Numbered from the stretch's first letter, positions 1-9,295 are shown. The stretch: DNA of 49,534 bases from CAZVFX01 sp964626565 (GCA_964626565.1 CAZVFX010000048.1:1-49534), one strand, 5' to 3'. Translations and numbers: made by a program. The notes: generated from the sequence alone by a model not told the origin.

Positions 1-73
1 ATCGACATTTGTCGACGATCGCCTTTGGTGCGGCCATCGGTTCGGATTGAGAGCAGATTTCGGGCAGGTTAAC

Positions 74-121
74 GCCCCCCGTCCCTAGCTGTTCCGGGGC
101 AAAGTCTGGCCCCCCGTCCCT
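74..121 (-). repeat. Two copies of dispersed G-rich motif with hairpin
   Basis: On the minus strand the 13-mer AGGGACGGGGGGC occurs at 109-121 and again at 74-86, 35 bases apart. Between them GGGGC (96-100) can pair with GCCCC (109-113) over an 8-base loop. The same G-rich core recurs in the carotenoid gene (14035-14119) and near the end of the HMG-CoA-synthase-like gene (16117-16130). It looks like a REP-type dispersed element rather than a terminator, since no T-run follows. The rest of 1-237 shows no gene I can support. Confidence 0.55.
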
Positions 122-237
122 GTCTTTTGGCCGTCTGGTTGTGCGGAGGTACGCGGGGATTGAAGTTGTTTGCCGGCTAACCTAATATAGCCGGGGGTGG
201 TTGTGTTGTGCTGCCGGGAGTGTTGCGCTGAGGTTTG

Positions 238-2415
238 ATGGTTGAGACCACATATGAGAATGAAGGCACGCTGATCCGGTCGGGGTGTTTTTTTGAGTTC
301 AAGCGGTCCGGTTTGCAGGCGTCGTTGGCTGCGTTGTCGCTTGAGTTTGCCACTGGTGGTGAGAGGCGGCTATTGTCGTTCGAATTGGACGACGTGGGTT
401 CGCGCTTGGACATGGATGGGTGGCATCTCCGATTTGTCGAAGGTCGGCTGGCTGTGACCTTGGACATTGCGTTGCCTGCCATCGGGCAATACTCGGTTTT
501 GTCGCTGGGTATCGAGAGCGATTCGCCGGGGCCGGTCCACCTCCATTCTTTGAATCTGAAGCTTGACTTCTCGCTTCGGGAGGGGGTGGTCACCGGCAGC
601 GACAGGCTGAGCTGGTTCCGCAACGGCTGGCAGTCCTGGAGTTTTGCCGGGGCCGTGGATATGGATGCCGCGGATATACCTTCGCCCCGGCTGCCCTTGA
701 TCTACGGCATGAAGGAGGACCCTGTGGTGCCGCGCCGGGAGGCCTGGGCGGTATCGGACATGGTGGCCGTAGCCAAGATTGGTGACGAGGGTGTCCTGGC
801 CGGAGCCGCGGACCAACGGTACTTTCAGCGAATCCGGTTTCAACCCGAGACCAAGGGTTTCTCGTTCACCCTCGTGACGGATCTTGACTCCGCTCCGCTG
901 CCGCCCTACTCCCGACTGGAGGTTGGCGGGTGGCATCTGGAGGGTGAGCGAACTGCGACCATTCTGCTGAAATGGTGGGCCGGGCGGGTAGCTGAGGAGG
1001 GTCGGTCCCGGATTCCGGCCAGCACTTTCCGGACTTTCCCTCTCGAGCACCGCGGTCTTCCCGGCGACGAGGAGGAAAGCGCCTCGCACGGCGAATCAGC
1101 GGCCGGCTTGCAACCGGATGCGGGCCGAGCTGCAAGAGAACGTGTATTTGGGTGGTGTTCCTGGTACGAACGGCAGGGGCGCATCAACGCTAAGTATATC
1201 CGAGATACCCTTCGGATAATCTCCAACCGCCCGGAATTGGAGCCGGTTGACGTAATTCTCATAGATGACGGATACCAATCTGCGGTGGGCGACTGGTTGG
1301 AGACATCGCCCCGTTTCGGCGGCAACCTTGAGCAACTGGCGGCCGATATATCAGCGACCGGCCGTACCCCCGGCATCTGGCTCACGCCGTTCATAGCGGA
1401 GGCAAAATCTCGCTTGCTCGCTGAGCACCCGGGGTGGTTTCTCCACCGCGGCAGGGGGTTGTTGCGGGGTGGCTGGAATCCGCACTGGCGCAGCTCATTC
1501 TTCGCCCTTGACCTCACTCATCCCGAGGTCCAGGAGTGGCTGGTGAAGCTGTTTGGCAAACTGCGGTCCTGGGGTTTTCGATTCTTCAAGCTCGACTATC
1601 TTTATCCGGCGGCCTTGCGGGCGCAACGCCATGCCAGCGGGGTCGGCCGTTTCCAGGCGCTCCGTGAGGGCCTTGCTCTCGTTCGGGAAGCTGCGGGCGC
1701 AGATGCTCGAATTTTGGGCTGCGGCTGTCCTCTGGCACCGGCTGCAGGGATGGTTGACGCGATGCGTGTGTCGACCGATGTGGAGTTTTCATGGGAGTCT
1801 CCTGCCTGGCTGGCTTCTGCTACCGGCGACCGAGAAATCAAGGGCATCTATCCGGCGGCCCGCAACACTCTTGGTCGCTTGCCTTTCGCCCGTTTTTTCT
1901 GGCAAGTGGACCCCGACTGCCTGCTGGTCCGACGCCGGCACAGCAGATTGAAGGAAGGTGAGCAGGAGCTCTTCAACACATTGGCGGCCACCGCCGGCGA
2001 CGTGATCATGATCGGTGACGACCTCACCCGTTGGGGCGAACGGGATTTCCAGGATTTCTCTAGGATCGCCGGGCTCGTTCCCGAGCGTTCGATGCCACTC
2101 TACACCTCTGACCTGGTTCACCCTGCGTGGGTGCAGACTCGAAAGGGTTCTTCGGACCGCGTTGTGGCGTTCAATCTGGGGGACTACAAGGAGATGATCA
2201 GCCTGGCGAAGGAGCGTCTTGGTCACTCGGTCATCGTGGAGGCGGTGACTCCGCTGTCAGGCGAGGCTGAAGTGCAGGTGGACGACGAGCGGGTGAGCTT
2301 CTGCCGCGTAGAAGCTCACACCCGGTCAATCGCAGACCTTGTCCTATCCCGGCTGCCCCCGGACGAGTGGGACATGCTCACCACTGAGGGAGAAGATGAA
2401 AGCGGTTTGGTTTGA
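238..2415 (+). CDS. GH36-type alpha-galactosidase-like glycoside hydrolase
   Basis: Probably hydrolyses terminal alpha-galactosides (clan GH-D, family GH36 or close to it). The 725-residue length fits the family: an N-terminal beta-sandwich (about 1-290), then a TIM barrel opening with the WCSWY motif near residue 305 and a DDGYQ motif near 342. The likely nucleophile is Asp453 in KLDYLY and the likely acid/base Asp514 in VSTDVE, in the usual order and spacing. No signal peptide is visible, so it is probably cytoplasmic. ATG at 238 is preferred over TTG at 235; GAGG at 230-233 is a short ribosome-binding site. The end overlaps the downstream dehydrogenase by 20 bases, so the two are probably translated together. 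The exact sugar specificity cannot be read from sequence. Confidence 0.8.
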   Translation: MVETTYENEGTLIRSGCFFEFKRSGLQASLAALSLEFATGGERRLLSFELDDVGSRLDMDGWHLRFVEGRLAVTLDIALPAIGQYSVLSLGIESDSPGPVHLHSLNLKLDFSLREGVVTGSDRLSWFRNGWQSWSFAGAVDMDAADIPSPRLPLIYGMKEDPVVPRREAWAVSDMVAVAKIGDEGVLAGAADQRYFQRIRFQPETKGFSFTLVTDLDSAPLPPYSRLEVGGWHLEGERTATILLKWWAGRVAEEGRSRIPASTFRTFPLEHRGLPGDEEESASHGESAAGLQPDAGRAARERVFGWCSWYERQGRINAKYIRDTLRIISNRPELEPVDVILIDDGYQSAVGDWLETSPRFGGNLEQLAADISATGRTPGIWLTPFIAEAKSRLLAEHPGWFLHRGRGLLRGGWNPHWRSSFFALDLTHPEVQEWLVKLFGKLRSWGFRFFKLDYLYPAALRAQRHASGVGRFQALREGLALVREAAGADARILGCGCPLAPAAGMVDAMRVSTDVEFSWESPAWLASATGDREIKGIYPAARNTLGRLPFARFFWQVDPDCLLVRRRHSRLKEGEQELFNTLAATAGDVIMIGDDLTRWGERDFQDFSRIAGLVPERSMPLYTSDLVHPAWVQTRKGSSDRVVAFNLGDYKEMISLAKERLGHSVIVEAVTPLSGEAEVQVDDERVSFCRVEAHTRSIADLVLSRLPPDEWDMLTTEGEDESGLV

Positions 2416-3337
2416 GGGGGGGGAAGCTACCTTCCGCGATATCCCGGTACCCATCCCGACTGATGGTGAGGCGCTTTGCAGACTTCGTGTCGCCGGGATC
2501 TGTCGCACCGACCTGGAACTCCTTGACGGCTATATGGGTTTTGCCGGGGTGCCGGGGCACGAGTTTGTGGCAGAGGTAGTTGAGGCTGCGGACCAGGAGT
2601 TGGTTGGTAGGCGGGTCGTAGGCGACATCAACGCCCCTTGCGGCGCGTGCCGTCTGTGCCACGAGGGCCTCCCGCATCATTGTCCGGCCCGGACGGTGCT
2701 GGGAATCAAGGCCCGCCAAGGGTGTTTTGCTGAGTACTTCACGCTGCCCGCGGCCAACTTGTATCCCTTGGAAAAGGGTCGGCGGGACTACGATGCGGTG
2801 TTTGCAGAACCCTTGGCGGCTGCACTTCAAATCCTCGAGCAGACCACGCCATGCGAGCGCGTGCTCGTGGTGGGCGACGGCAAACTCGGCCTGTTGGTAG
2901 CAATGGTGCTACGCCTTAGCGGCTCATCGGTATCGTTGCGGGGTCACCACGACGACCACCTGGAAGCTGTCCGGAGGGTGGGCGTGCATCGAGACCCGGG
3001 CGGCACGTTCCCGATGGTGGTGGACTGCACGGGCGCGCCAGAGGGCTTTCATCATTCGCTTGAGCGGCTGATTCCTGGCGGCACTCTGGTACTGAAGTCC
3101 ACCTTCAACTCGCCGATTTCATTGGACCTCGCCTCGGTTGTGGTTCAGGAGGTGAGCATCGTCGGCTCACGTTGCGGACCGATGGATAAGGCTCTCGAGT
3201 GGATGAAGAGGAGAGACGTTTATGACACCCTGTCCAAGTTGAGGACTCACGAATTCCCATTCGAGGACGCGCTGAAAGCGTTGCACCAGGCGGGAAAAAA
3301 GGGCACTCTGAAAGTAGTCTTAGACAACCTCGGCTAA
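2396..3337 (+). CDS. Zinc-dependent medium-chain alcohol/polyol dehydrogenase
   Basis: A 313-residue MDR-superfamily NAD(P)-dependent dehydrogenase. Catalytic-zinc residues appear as Cys36 (GICRTD) and His55-Glu56 (PGHEF). The structural-zinc loop has four cysteines, Cys82, Cys85, Cys88 and Cys96. The Rossmann segment VVGDGKLGLL lies near residue 160. At 313 residues it is a little shorter than the usual 340-350, with the cofactor half compact. ATG 2396 lies inside the end of the GH36 gene with GAGGGA just upstream, which decides this start over an upstream in-frame codon at 2339. The coupling suggests it oxidises or reduces a product of the glycosidase, such as a sugar or polyol; that is inference. 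Confidence 0.8.
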   Translation: MKAVWFEGGEATFRDIPVPIPTDGEALCRLRVAGICRTDLELLDGYMGFAGVPGHEFVAEVVEAADQELVGRRVVGDINAPCGACRLCHEGLPHHCPARTVLGIKARQGCFAEYFTLPAANLYPLEKGRRDYDAVFAEPLAAALQILEQTTPCERVLVVGDGKLGLLVAMVLRLSGSSVSLRGHHDDHLEAVRRVGVHRDPGGTFPMVVDCTGAPEGFHHSLERLIPGGTLVLKSTFNSPISLDLASVVVQEVSIVGSRCGPMDKALEWMKRRDVYDTLSKLRTHEFPFEDALKALHQAGKKGTLKVVLDNLG

Positions 3338-3353
3338 GAAAGGGGCAAGTATC

Positions 3354-6017
3354 ATGCGGACCCGATACACAGTTGCGGTGCCGGCGTTGGCCGGATTGAT
3401 CCTGTTGGCCGCCTGCTCGAGCAGCAGCACCGGCGGAGACGACTCCGGCGGCGACAAGGAGATCAAGTTCATCCAGGACGCCGGCGAAGAGCCGGACATC
3501 GTCACTCCAGATCAGGCCGGAGATGTCACACCTCCCCTTCCGGACGCAGCGCCGGATATTGCGTTTGACGCAGGCGGTGACCAGGAGTCCGAATTGCCTC
3601 CGGTGATTCCCCCGGATGTACAGGAGGAGGCCACATTTCCCGACATCTCCCCCGAGGTTGAGGAAACAACGGTGGAACCTGACGTGACGGTTGAGCCGGA
3701 GGTCGAACAGGAAGTGGTGGAGCCGGACGTCCAGACCTCCTTTGGTGCGATCGACGAGGATTTCACCACGGCGCTGATGAAGGATGATGAGGACACATCG
3801 GCGCAGTGGGGGAGTACTGGCTTGCTCAAGCCCCAGGCGATGGGTTTTGGTGATGGCAGCGATGGCGATTTCGCGCCCGAGGCCGACATCGAGTTGGATA
3901 CTTCCCTTTCCCCGTACCAGTTTGCTTCGGTGAACATCCCGGGTTGGGTGCGCGTCACGGCTGTGGGCGACCAGCCTCTGGAGCTGCTTGTCCAAGGCGA
4001 GGTAGTGATTGAAGGAGAGTTGAGCGCCAACGGCGGAGATGGCGAGGACGCGCTGGGCGTTGCCGGCGGTAACTCGCCGGCAGGTGGGAAGGGGCAGGCC
4101 GGTGGCGGCGACGGCGGTGACGGCTCCCCCGGCGGAGTGGAGCTCGGATTCGACGGGTTTGGAACCGGCGGAGGCCAGGCGGGTGAACCTGTTGATGTCG
4201 TCACCTTCGTGGCGTCAGGTGGCGGGGGCGGCTACGGCGCTCCTGGTGACGACGGTAGCGACTGGAGTCTGAACAACCAGTACGCGGGCGTCGGCGGGAA
4301 TGACTACGGAGACGAGGAGTTAGCTACGATTCTGGGCGGTTCCGGAGGCGGGGGCGGCGGTCCTCTTGACAACACGCCCGGTGACCCGGCCGCGTTTGGC
4401 AACGGTGTTCTCGATACGGTGGACAAGCCGGGCGCCGGAGGAGGCGCCGGAGGAGGGGCAGTCGTTGTCCGGGCAGGCGGGCAGATCACTCTCACAGGCA
4501 AGGTCACGGCCGTTGGTGGTGACGGAGGTATGGGCGATTTCTCCGGCGGCGGCGGTGGTGGCTCAGGTGGCGCCGTGCTGTTGGAAACCGCGGGCAAGAT
4601 CGTTTTCGAGGCGGGCCTGGTTTCCGCCAGCGGTGGCAAGGGCAACATCTGCACGGACAGCAACCAACTGAAGGAGTCCTTCGGAGGAGACGGTGCGGGC
4701 GGCCGCATCGTATTGCGCACGGGGATTCCCCTGACTGAAGGAATAGTGCTGGATCCGGACCCGATTCCTCACTGGGGCCAACTGGTGGATGCCATCGAAG
4801 GCGGAGACGGCAGCGACGGCGCATTCGCCCCGCTGGTCGACGTGGAGTTGAACACCGATTCCGGGCCGTTCTACTACACCAGCGTGAGCATTCCTGAGGG
4901 GGTGACAGTCACGGCCTCGGGCTCACAGCCGCTGCAGATATATTCTCAGGGCAACGTCGACATCCTCGGAATTCTGGATGTCAGCGGAGACAAGGGTGGC
5001 ACGGGCTTTTCGGCCTGCTGCACCAACGACGGTCCGCCGGTTGCCGGTGACGCGGGGATGGGCGGCCCCGGAGGTTACGCCGGAGGCGCAGGAAGTCCCA
5101 ACGGCGCAGGTGGGGAAGGTTTGGGGCCGGGAGGCGGCGCAGGTTCTTCAGTGGGTGCGGCTTTCTCGGGCGGTGGTGGTGGAGGGGGCTTCGGAACGGC
5201 TGGTCAAGTTGGCGGCTGCCCTGAGGAGGCCTCGGGCGGCGAGCCGTACGGTTCCGACGACCTGACCCCTCTGGAAGGTGGCTCAGGTGGGGGCGGGGCG
5301 GGATACAACAGCGTGGCCGGTGACAACCCGGGCTCCGGTGGCGGTGGCGGTGGCGGCGCGGTGTTGTTGCAGACTTCGGCTGCGATGCTCATGTCCGGCA
5401 CGTTGCGCTCCAACGGGGGCGAGGGCGGAGACGGCGACGGAGCCGGCACCGGCGGTTCTTTCGGGGCCGGCGGCGGGGGAGGCAGCGGCGGTGCGATACT
5501 GGTTCGAGCTGCCTCGGTGCGCTACTTCGGCATCTACGAGGCGATCGGCGGGATAGCCGGATATCTGCCCCAGGGTGGCGGATGTTCGTCCACCAAGGAC
5601 GTTCCCGGGCAGGGCCGGGGCGGAAGGGGCGGCAAAGGTAAAATCCGTTTCGAGACGTCGACACCGCTGGGTTTCGTGTACAAGCAACTGGGTTCACTGT
5701 TTCTCGGTGCATATGAGGCGTTGTTCGGCACCACCGCGGTGTCGTTGTTTTACGACACAGGGGTGGAATGCCCCGACTATCTGGATCCCCAACTCGAGCC
5801 CGCGGGTCTGGGCTCTGCCGTTACTTTGTCCTTTGAGGGTGCTCACGACCTGGGAGGAGCGCCCGACCCCGCCAGCTTCACGGGGTGGCAGCTATCACCT
5901 GACGAAGCGGATTGCCACCGATATCTCAGATTCAAGGTGGAGTTCAAGAGTTGGCCTGCCAGCGACCAGCCTCCTGCCCTGGACAACCTGGCGATTCCGT
6001 TCAGCTTCGACGAGTAG
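3354..6017 (+). CDS. Large Gly-rich repeat lipoprotein
   Basis: An 887-residue predicted lipoprotein: basic start, hydrophobic core and lipobox LLAAC with Cys near residue 21, followed by Ser. Residues about 35-130 are an acidic Pro/Glu/Val/Asp linker. Two long homologous units follow, each opening with a GDGSDG..FAP..D-E-L-T segment and a short beta-rich stretch, then a very Gly-rich region with GGGGGG runs, beginning near nucleotides 3846 and 4800. The C-terminal 130 residues are not Gly-rich and end in a possible beta-sandwich. AAAGGGG lies before the ATG. It is probably outer-membrane anchored and surface or periplasmic. I recognise no enzyme motif; similar PGRS-like low-complexity proteins are of unknown role. 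Confidence 0.7.
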   Translation: MRTRYTVAVPALAGLILLAACSSSSTGGDDSGGDKEIKFIQDAGEEPDIVTPDQAGDVTPPLPDAAPDIAFDAGGDQESELPPVIPPDVQEEATFPDISPEVEETTVEPDVTVEPEVEQEVVEPDVQTSFGAIDEDFTTALMKDDEDTSAQWGSTGLLKPQAMGFGDGSDGDFAPEADIELDTSLSPYQFASVNIPGWVRVTAVGDQPLELLVQGEVVIEGELSANGGDGEDALGVAGGNSPAGGKGQAGGGDGGDGSPGGVELGFDGFGTGGGQAGEPVDVVTFVASGGGGGYGAPGDDGSDWSLNNQYAGVGGNDYGDEELATILGGSGGGGGGPLDNTPGDPAAFGNGVLDTVDKPGAGGGAGGGAVVVRAGGQITLTGKVTAVGGDGGMGDFSGGGGGGSGGAVLLETAGKIVFEAGLVSASGGKGNICTDSNQLKESFGGDGAGGRIVLRTGIPLTEGIVLDPDPIPHWGQLVDAIEGGDGSDGAFAPLVDVELNTDSGPFYYTSVSIPEGVTVTASGSQPLQIYSQGNVDILGILDVSGDKGGTGFSACCTNDGPPVAGDAGMGGPGGYAGGAGSPNGAGGEGLGPGGGAGSSVGAAFSGGGGGGGFGTAGQVGGCPEEASGGEPYGSDDLTPLEGGSGGGGAGYNSVAGDNPGSGGGGGGGAVLLQTSAAMLMSGTLRSNGGEGGDGDGAGTGGSFGAGGGGGSGGAILVRAASVRYFGIYEAIGGIAGYLPQGGGCSSTKDVPGQGRGGRGGKGKIRFETSTPLGFVYKQLGSLFLGAYEALFGTTAVSLFYDTGVECPDYLDPQLEPAGLGSAVTLSFEGAHDLGGAPDPASFTGWQLSPDEADCHRYLRFKVEFKSWPASDQPPALDNLAIPFSFDE

Positions 6018-6058
6018 CGGGAACCTGGCGCGCTGAGCTCGAATGAACCCAGGGTATG

Positions 6059-6220
6059 CTACTTCTTGTGCTTCTTCTCGTCTTTGCCCAGCTCGCCGTG
6101 GGATTTCCGGGCGTTCTCCCGGATCTGCTCTTCGTCGGGGTACTCGTCTTCGATCTTCGTAGTTGCGCAGCCACCGGCAAACATGAACAGGGCTGCAAAC
6201 AGCATGATTATCCGTCTCAT
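6059..6220 (-). CDS. Small 53-residue lipoprotein
   Basis: Starts with MRRIIMLFAALFMFAGGC, a full lipoprotein signal with Cys at residue 18, followed by a short charged tail rich in Glu, Asp and Lys that ends in KKHKK. GAGGAG sits upstream, and the ATG overlaps the TGA of the preceding LPP20-type gene (ATGA), so I chose this start over a longer in-frame reading. It is the last gene of the LpoB envelope operon. The mature protein has only about 35 residues, so it may be a small accessory of the larger lipoproteins; no family recognised. Confidence 0.7.
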   Translation of the reverse strand: MRRIIMLFAALFMFAGGCATTKIEDEYPDEEQIRENARKSHGELGKDEKKHKK

Positions 6221-7257
6221 TGGCTCTTCTCCTCTGTGGAAAAATCTCCCAGGATTGCTTTGCTCAACTGTTCGGCGAAAGGGACTACGGCCCGATCGCG
6301 AATTTCGTACATGGCTTTCATCCGGGCCGCTTTGGGGTCCGGATGCGACAGTCTCTCGGCCCAATTCACCTGGGCGAGCACCTCGTTGTCTCTGGTTGCC
6401 GACAAGGAGACCTCGTAGAACAGCCTGACGCCGTTTTCGGCCGGCTGCTGGTCCATCTTCATGTCTGCTGAGAGGGCCACGGCCCCGTCGGCTTCATCCA
6501 CCACGACCAGCCCCCGGCGGCGTAGCTCCTCTTTCACCTGGCCGGCCAGCTCGGGAGATGGGGAACGCACCACCACGGGGTAGTGCTCGTTTAGCAGGTT
6601 GTGCAGGCGAACCGCCATGTCGTCGCGACCGGTCAGGGCGGGCCGAACTTTGCGGTCGAGCACTGCCAGCCGCGCCGCCAGTTCATCGTGACGAACGGAG
6701 AGAAACAGCGCCTGCGCCAGGTCTCTGATTGCGGTGCCGGGTTCTTTGGCCTCTTTGCTCTTGATCTCAAACTCTTCGATTTCCATTTGCAGCTTGCCAA
6801 GTTCCCTGGCGAGTTTCCTTGAGGCCCCAACCCGGTCCAACACTGCCAGGGAGTAATGTCGCCCCGTGACCACAACGCGGTCCTTGATCTCGATGCCGTC
6901 GATTTCGGCTCTGCCGCGAACCCGAGCGAAGGTACGGGATTCGAACTTCTCAACCACCTTTGTCTCGCCGCCCTCGTCGGTCTGGGAGTAGTCGTGCTCA
7001 TCGGTGGTCACGGTAACAACCTCGGAACGGAAGTACTTTGCCACCTCTCCCATGGCCATATTGTCCGCGTCCCTCATGGTGTCCCCAAACCCGACGCCGA
7101 CGACATACCTGCCGGCAGGATAGTCGGGATGGGCTCCGCTGTTGAGCCAATGGTCGCTCGACCCTCCAACGGCTGCCGAGCAAGCGACGGCCAACAGCGC
7201 GACCACGGCCGCGGCGGCTTTAGAAACAGACCGCGAGTAGAAACGTCTTCTTACCAT
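6217..7257 (-). CDS. LPP20-family lipoprotein
   Basis: A 346-residue lipoprotein (lipobox LLAVAC, Cys near residue 26). The first 110 residues after the Cys have the LPP20 pattern: P-x-W-L near the start, YVVGVGFGDT, then an Ala-rich helix and a segment of Thr/Val strands. A charged helical region (about 150-190) and a second alpha/beta region follow, the latter (PSPELAGQVKEELRRRGL) looking like a fold that recurs in envelope proteins. It overlaps the COG3014 gene upstream by 38 bases and the small lipoprotein downstream by 4, so it is firmly in the operon. LPP20 proteins are often encoded with LpoB homologues; the molecular role is unknown. Confidence 0.72.
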   Translation of the reverse strand: MVRRRFYSRSVSKAAAAVVALLAVACSAAVGGSSDHWLNSGAHPDYPAGRYVVGVGFGDTMRDADNMAMGEVAKYFRSEVVTVTTDEHDYSQTDEGGETKVVEKFESRTFARVRGRAEIDGIEIKDRVVVTGRHYSLAVLDRVGASRKLARELGKLQMEIEEFEIKSKEAKEPGTAIRDLAQALFLSVRHDELAARLAVLDRKVRPALTGRDDMAVRLHNLLNEHYPVVVRSPSPELAGQVKEELRRRGLVVVDEADGAVALSADMKMDQQPAENGVRLFYEVSLSATRDNEVLAQVNWAERLSHPDPKAARMKAMYEIRDRAVVPFAEQLSKAILGDFSTEEKSQ

Positions 7258-8635
7258 CTTTCACTTTCACCCCCGGGAACCTCCGGACAGCTCTGTCGTA
7301 TCCGTCGGTCCCCACGTGGTTTGCGAGCACCTCGTATTCCCCTTCTGGGCACACGAGGCGTGTCATATGTATTTTTCCCGGCAGTGCGTGCCAGCCCCGC
7401 ACATCTGCGGACTCGCTCGCCGAGAGTGCGGCCTGGGTGACCACTTGCACCAGAAGGCCGACGCCCTGATTGCCCGAGGCTTTTTCGCCCAACTTGCCTG
7501 CGGCGCGGGCGGTGACAAACTTGAGCACGGCGCGGGAGACAATGCGGCTCCACTGCCGGGACATTCTGTCTTCCAGGTTGAGGCGCGCGATGAGGGAGAC
7601 GTTCTCCACCAACTCACTTCTGGCCCTGCCGCAGCCGGGTATGTCCACAATTCCCTGGTGGCAGGCGAGAGCCGGCTGGTCGAACACCGGATAGGCTATT
7701 GTCACCTGGGTCGTAGTCGCCAGCCCCTTGGCCACGGACAGCGTCTTTCGCACCTGGTTCTGTTCTTCGCTTTGTATCTCCATGGATTGGACTATGGCGA
7801 ACCCCTGCCCGAGGCTTACCTCTACGATGTGCTCCTTTTTTCGTGGCCCGGGCCCGACGTAGTGCACCACTACGACTTCGCCGCCCCCGTCGTGGGATGG
7901 CGCCTCGATTCCGTCCAGGTCCAACTCGAGCTCTCTGCCCAGGCGCCGGGCAAGACCGGTGAGGTCGTTGAGCAGTCCTCGAGGAGGGGACACGCGAAAG
8001 TGCGGCTCTTGCTCCAGGTAGGCCTTATAGGCCCGCCGATAGGAGATCAGGGCATCGTCAAGTTCACCTGCGTTTTCGTAGAGCATGCCGCTAAGGTAAT
8101 GAGCAAACGGGTCGCCCCCGTATCGCCCCACACCCTGCTGTGCGAAATCCCGGAATTTCACGTCGGCTCGTCTCACCTCGACCAGCGCCTCCTCCGGCTG
8201 CCCCATCATGGCATAGTTCAGTCCATTGAAGACGTTGATAAGAATGTGTTCGAACTCCTCTCCGTAGTAGGGGAGATTCAAGTCACTGGTGAACAGGGAA
8301 CCGGCTTCGGCGGAGAGGCTTCGAGTGTAGAGGTCGAGGGCCAGGCCGTCGGCGCTTTCGAACTGGCTGGCCGAGGCTGCAAAGTTGCCTGAAACGTGAA
8401 GGGCGAAACCAAGGTCCAGGTGATACAATAACCGGTTGCGGTCCCCGTAGACTTCTCTTCCCGCTTCCTTCACCAATTCAGCGGCTTCGCCCGATTCGGC
8501 ATGGCGCAAGGCGTGGTCGACTTCCCGATAGTAGCGCTGGTCAACGCTGCCGCCGCAGCATAGCTGAAGAGCGAGGAGAGAAAGGAACCCGGAAGTCAGG
8601 AGGAATTCAAAGGAGGTTTGGATGCGCCTTCTCAA
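7220..8635 (-). CDS. COG3014-type TPR lipoprotein
   Basis: A 471-residue exported protein with hydrophobic start and a Cys-Cys (LQLCCGG) that may be a lipobox. Residues about 30-240 are helical TPR-like repeats (for example YLSGMLYENAGELDDALISY), followed by a C-terminal beta-rich domain with VVVHYVGPGPRK and a Pro-rich approach to it. This architecture matches the COG3014 family commonly found beside LpoB and LPP20 genes. The only workable start is TTG at 8635, with GGAGG 11 bases upstream and no ATG nearby; the coding region begins 21 bases after the LpoB-like stop. Role unknown, but the context points to peptidoglycan synthesis control. Confidence 0.72.
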   Translation of the reverse strand: MRRRIQTSFEFLLTSGFLSLLALQLCCGGSVDQRYYREVDHALRHAESGEAAELVKEAGREVYGDRNRLLYHLDLGFALHVSGNFAASASQFESADGLALDLYTRSLSAEAGSLFTSDLNLPYYGEEFEHILINVFNGLNYAMMGQPEEALVEVRRADVKFRDFAQQGVGRYGGDPFAHYLSGMLYENAGELDDALISYRRAYKAYLEQEPHFRVSPPRGLLNDLTGLARRLGRELELDLDGIEAPSHDGGGEVVVVHYVGPGPRKKEHIVEVSLGQGFAIVQSMEIQSEEQNQVRKTLSVAKGLATTTQVTIAYPVFDQPALACHQGIVDIPGCGRARSELVENVSLIARLNLEDRMSRQWSRIVSRAVLKFVTARAAGKLGEKASGNQGVGLLVQVVTQAALSASESADVRGWHALPGKIHMTRLVCPEGEYEVLANHVGTDGYDRAVRRFPGVKVKDGKKTFLLAVCF

Positions 8636-8656
8636 GATGAGACTCGCCTCCGTTTA

Positions 8657-9262
8657 TCAGTCCCACTCGGACCGCTCCACGACCTTCTTGATCTTCTTCT
8701 GCCCCATCCATGCCTTGACGCCGGATTCGATGTTCAGAAGCTCCAACTCGATCTGGAAGTACTTCACGGTGAGCCCTCCGGCCCGGTCCACGATGGAGTT
8801 GACCTGGCCGACCAGCAGGAAGTCGGCGCCGAGCTCCCTTCCCATGGCCTTCTGGCTTTCCAGTGAGGCCGCCTTGGCCTGGTGGGCCTTTTCCGCGTCG
8901 AGCTGTCCACGCTGGGCAAAGGACGCGACGACGGTGGCCTCACCGGAGTTTATGAGCTCCCTTTCCAGATCCTTGGTGAAAGTGTCCACCGGAATGTGAT
9001 CGTGGCTCTTGTTGGCGACCCGGCCCACGACGAGGCTGGGCTTGCCGCCGCCCTGGCCGCGGAACTCCTCGATCCACGGCTTGCCCAGGAGGTCCTTTAT
9101 CATGGACTCCGAGACCAACCTCGAATCGACATCGTTCCACTGGCCGGAGAGGTCGATCTCCTCGGAAACAGAGGTGCGGTGCACCACCGGTCCCGTGGGG
9201 CCCGCGTAGCATGCAAGTTGGCAGATTGAGAAGAAGGCAAGAATGACCGGTAGCTTTTTCAT
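8657..9262 (-). CDS. lpoB: LpoB-like penicillin-binding-protein activator
   Basis: A 201-residue lipoprotein (MKKLPVILAFFSICQLAC, Cys near 18). After a short linker comes the globular region with SLVVGRVANKSHDHIPVD, a fold found in the LpoB family (PF13036), ending in a beta segment around GADFLLVGQVNSIVDRAGG. In Escherichia coli LpoB is an outer-membrane lipoprotein that reaches through the periplasm to stimulate PBP1b; I infer a similar role here. The long disordered Pro-rich linker of the enterobacterial protein is missing, as in many other phyla. ATG 9262 was preferred over TTG 9268. Same operon as the COG3014 and LPP20 genes. Confidence 0.72.
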   Translation of the reverse strand: MKKLPVILAFFSICQLACYAGPTGPVVHRTSVSEEIDLSGQWNDVDSRLVSESMIKDLLGKPWIEEFRGQGGGKPSLVVGRVANKSHDHIPVDTFTKDLERELINSGEATVVASFAQRGQLDAEKAHQAKAASLESQKAMGRELGADFLLVGQVNSIVDRAGGLTVKYFQIELELLNIESGVKAWMGQKKIKKVVERSEWD

Positions 9263-9295
9263 GTGCAATTCCGACGGTTTGAGATTGCGGGTCGA

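Noticed and set aside
7316..8392. 358-residue plus-strand reading frame
   Set aside because: It is antisense to the COG3014-type gene, has no ribosome-binding site or family features, and matches the high-GC shadow pattern.
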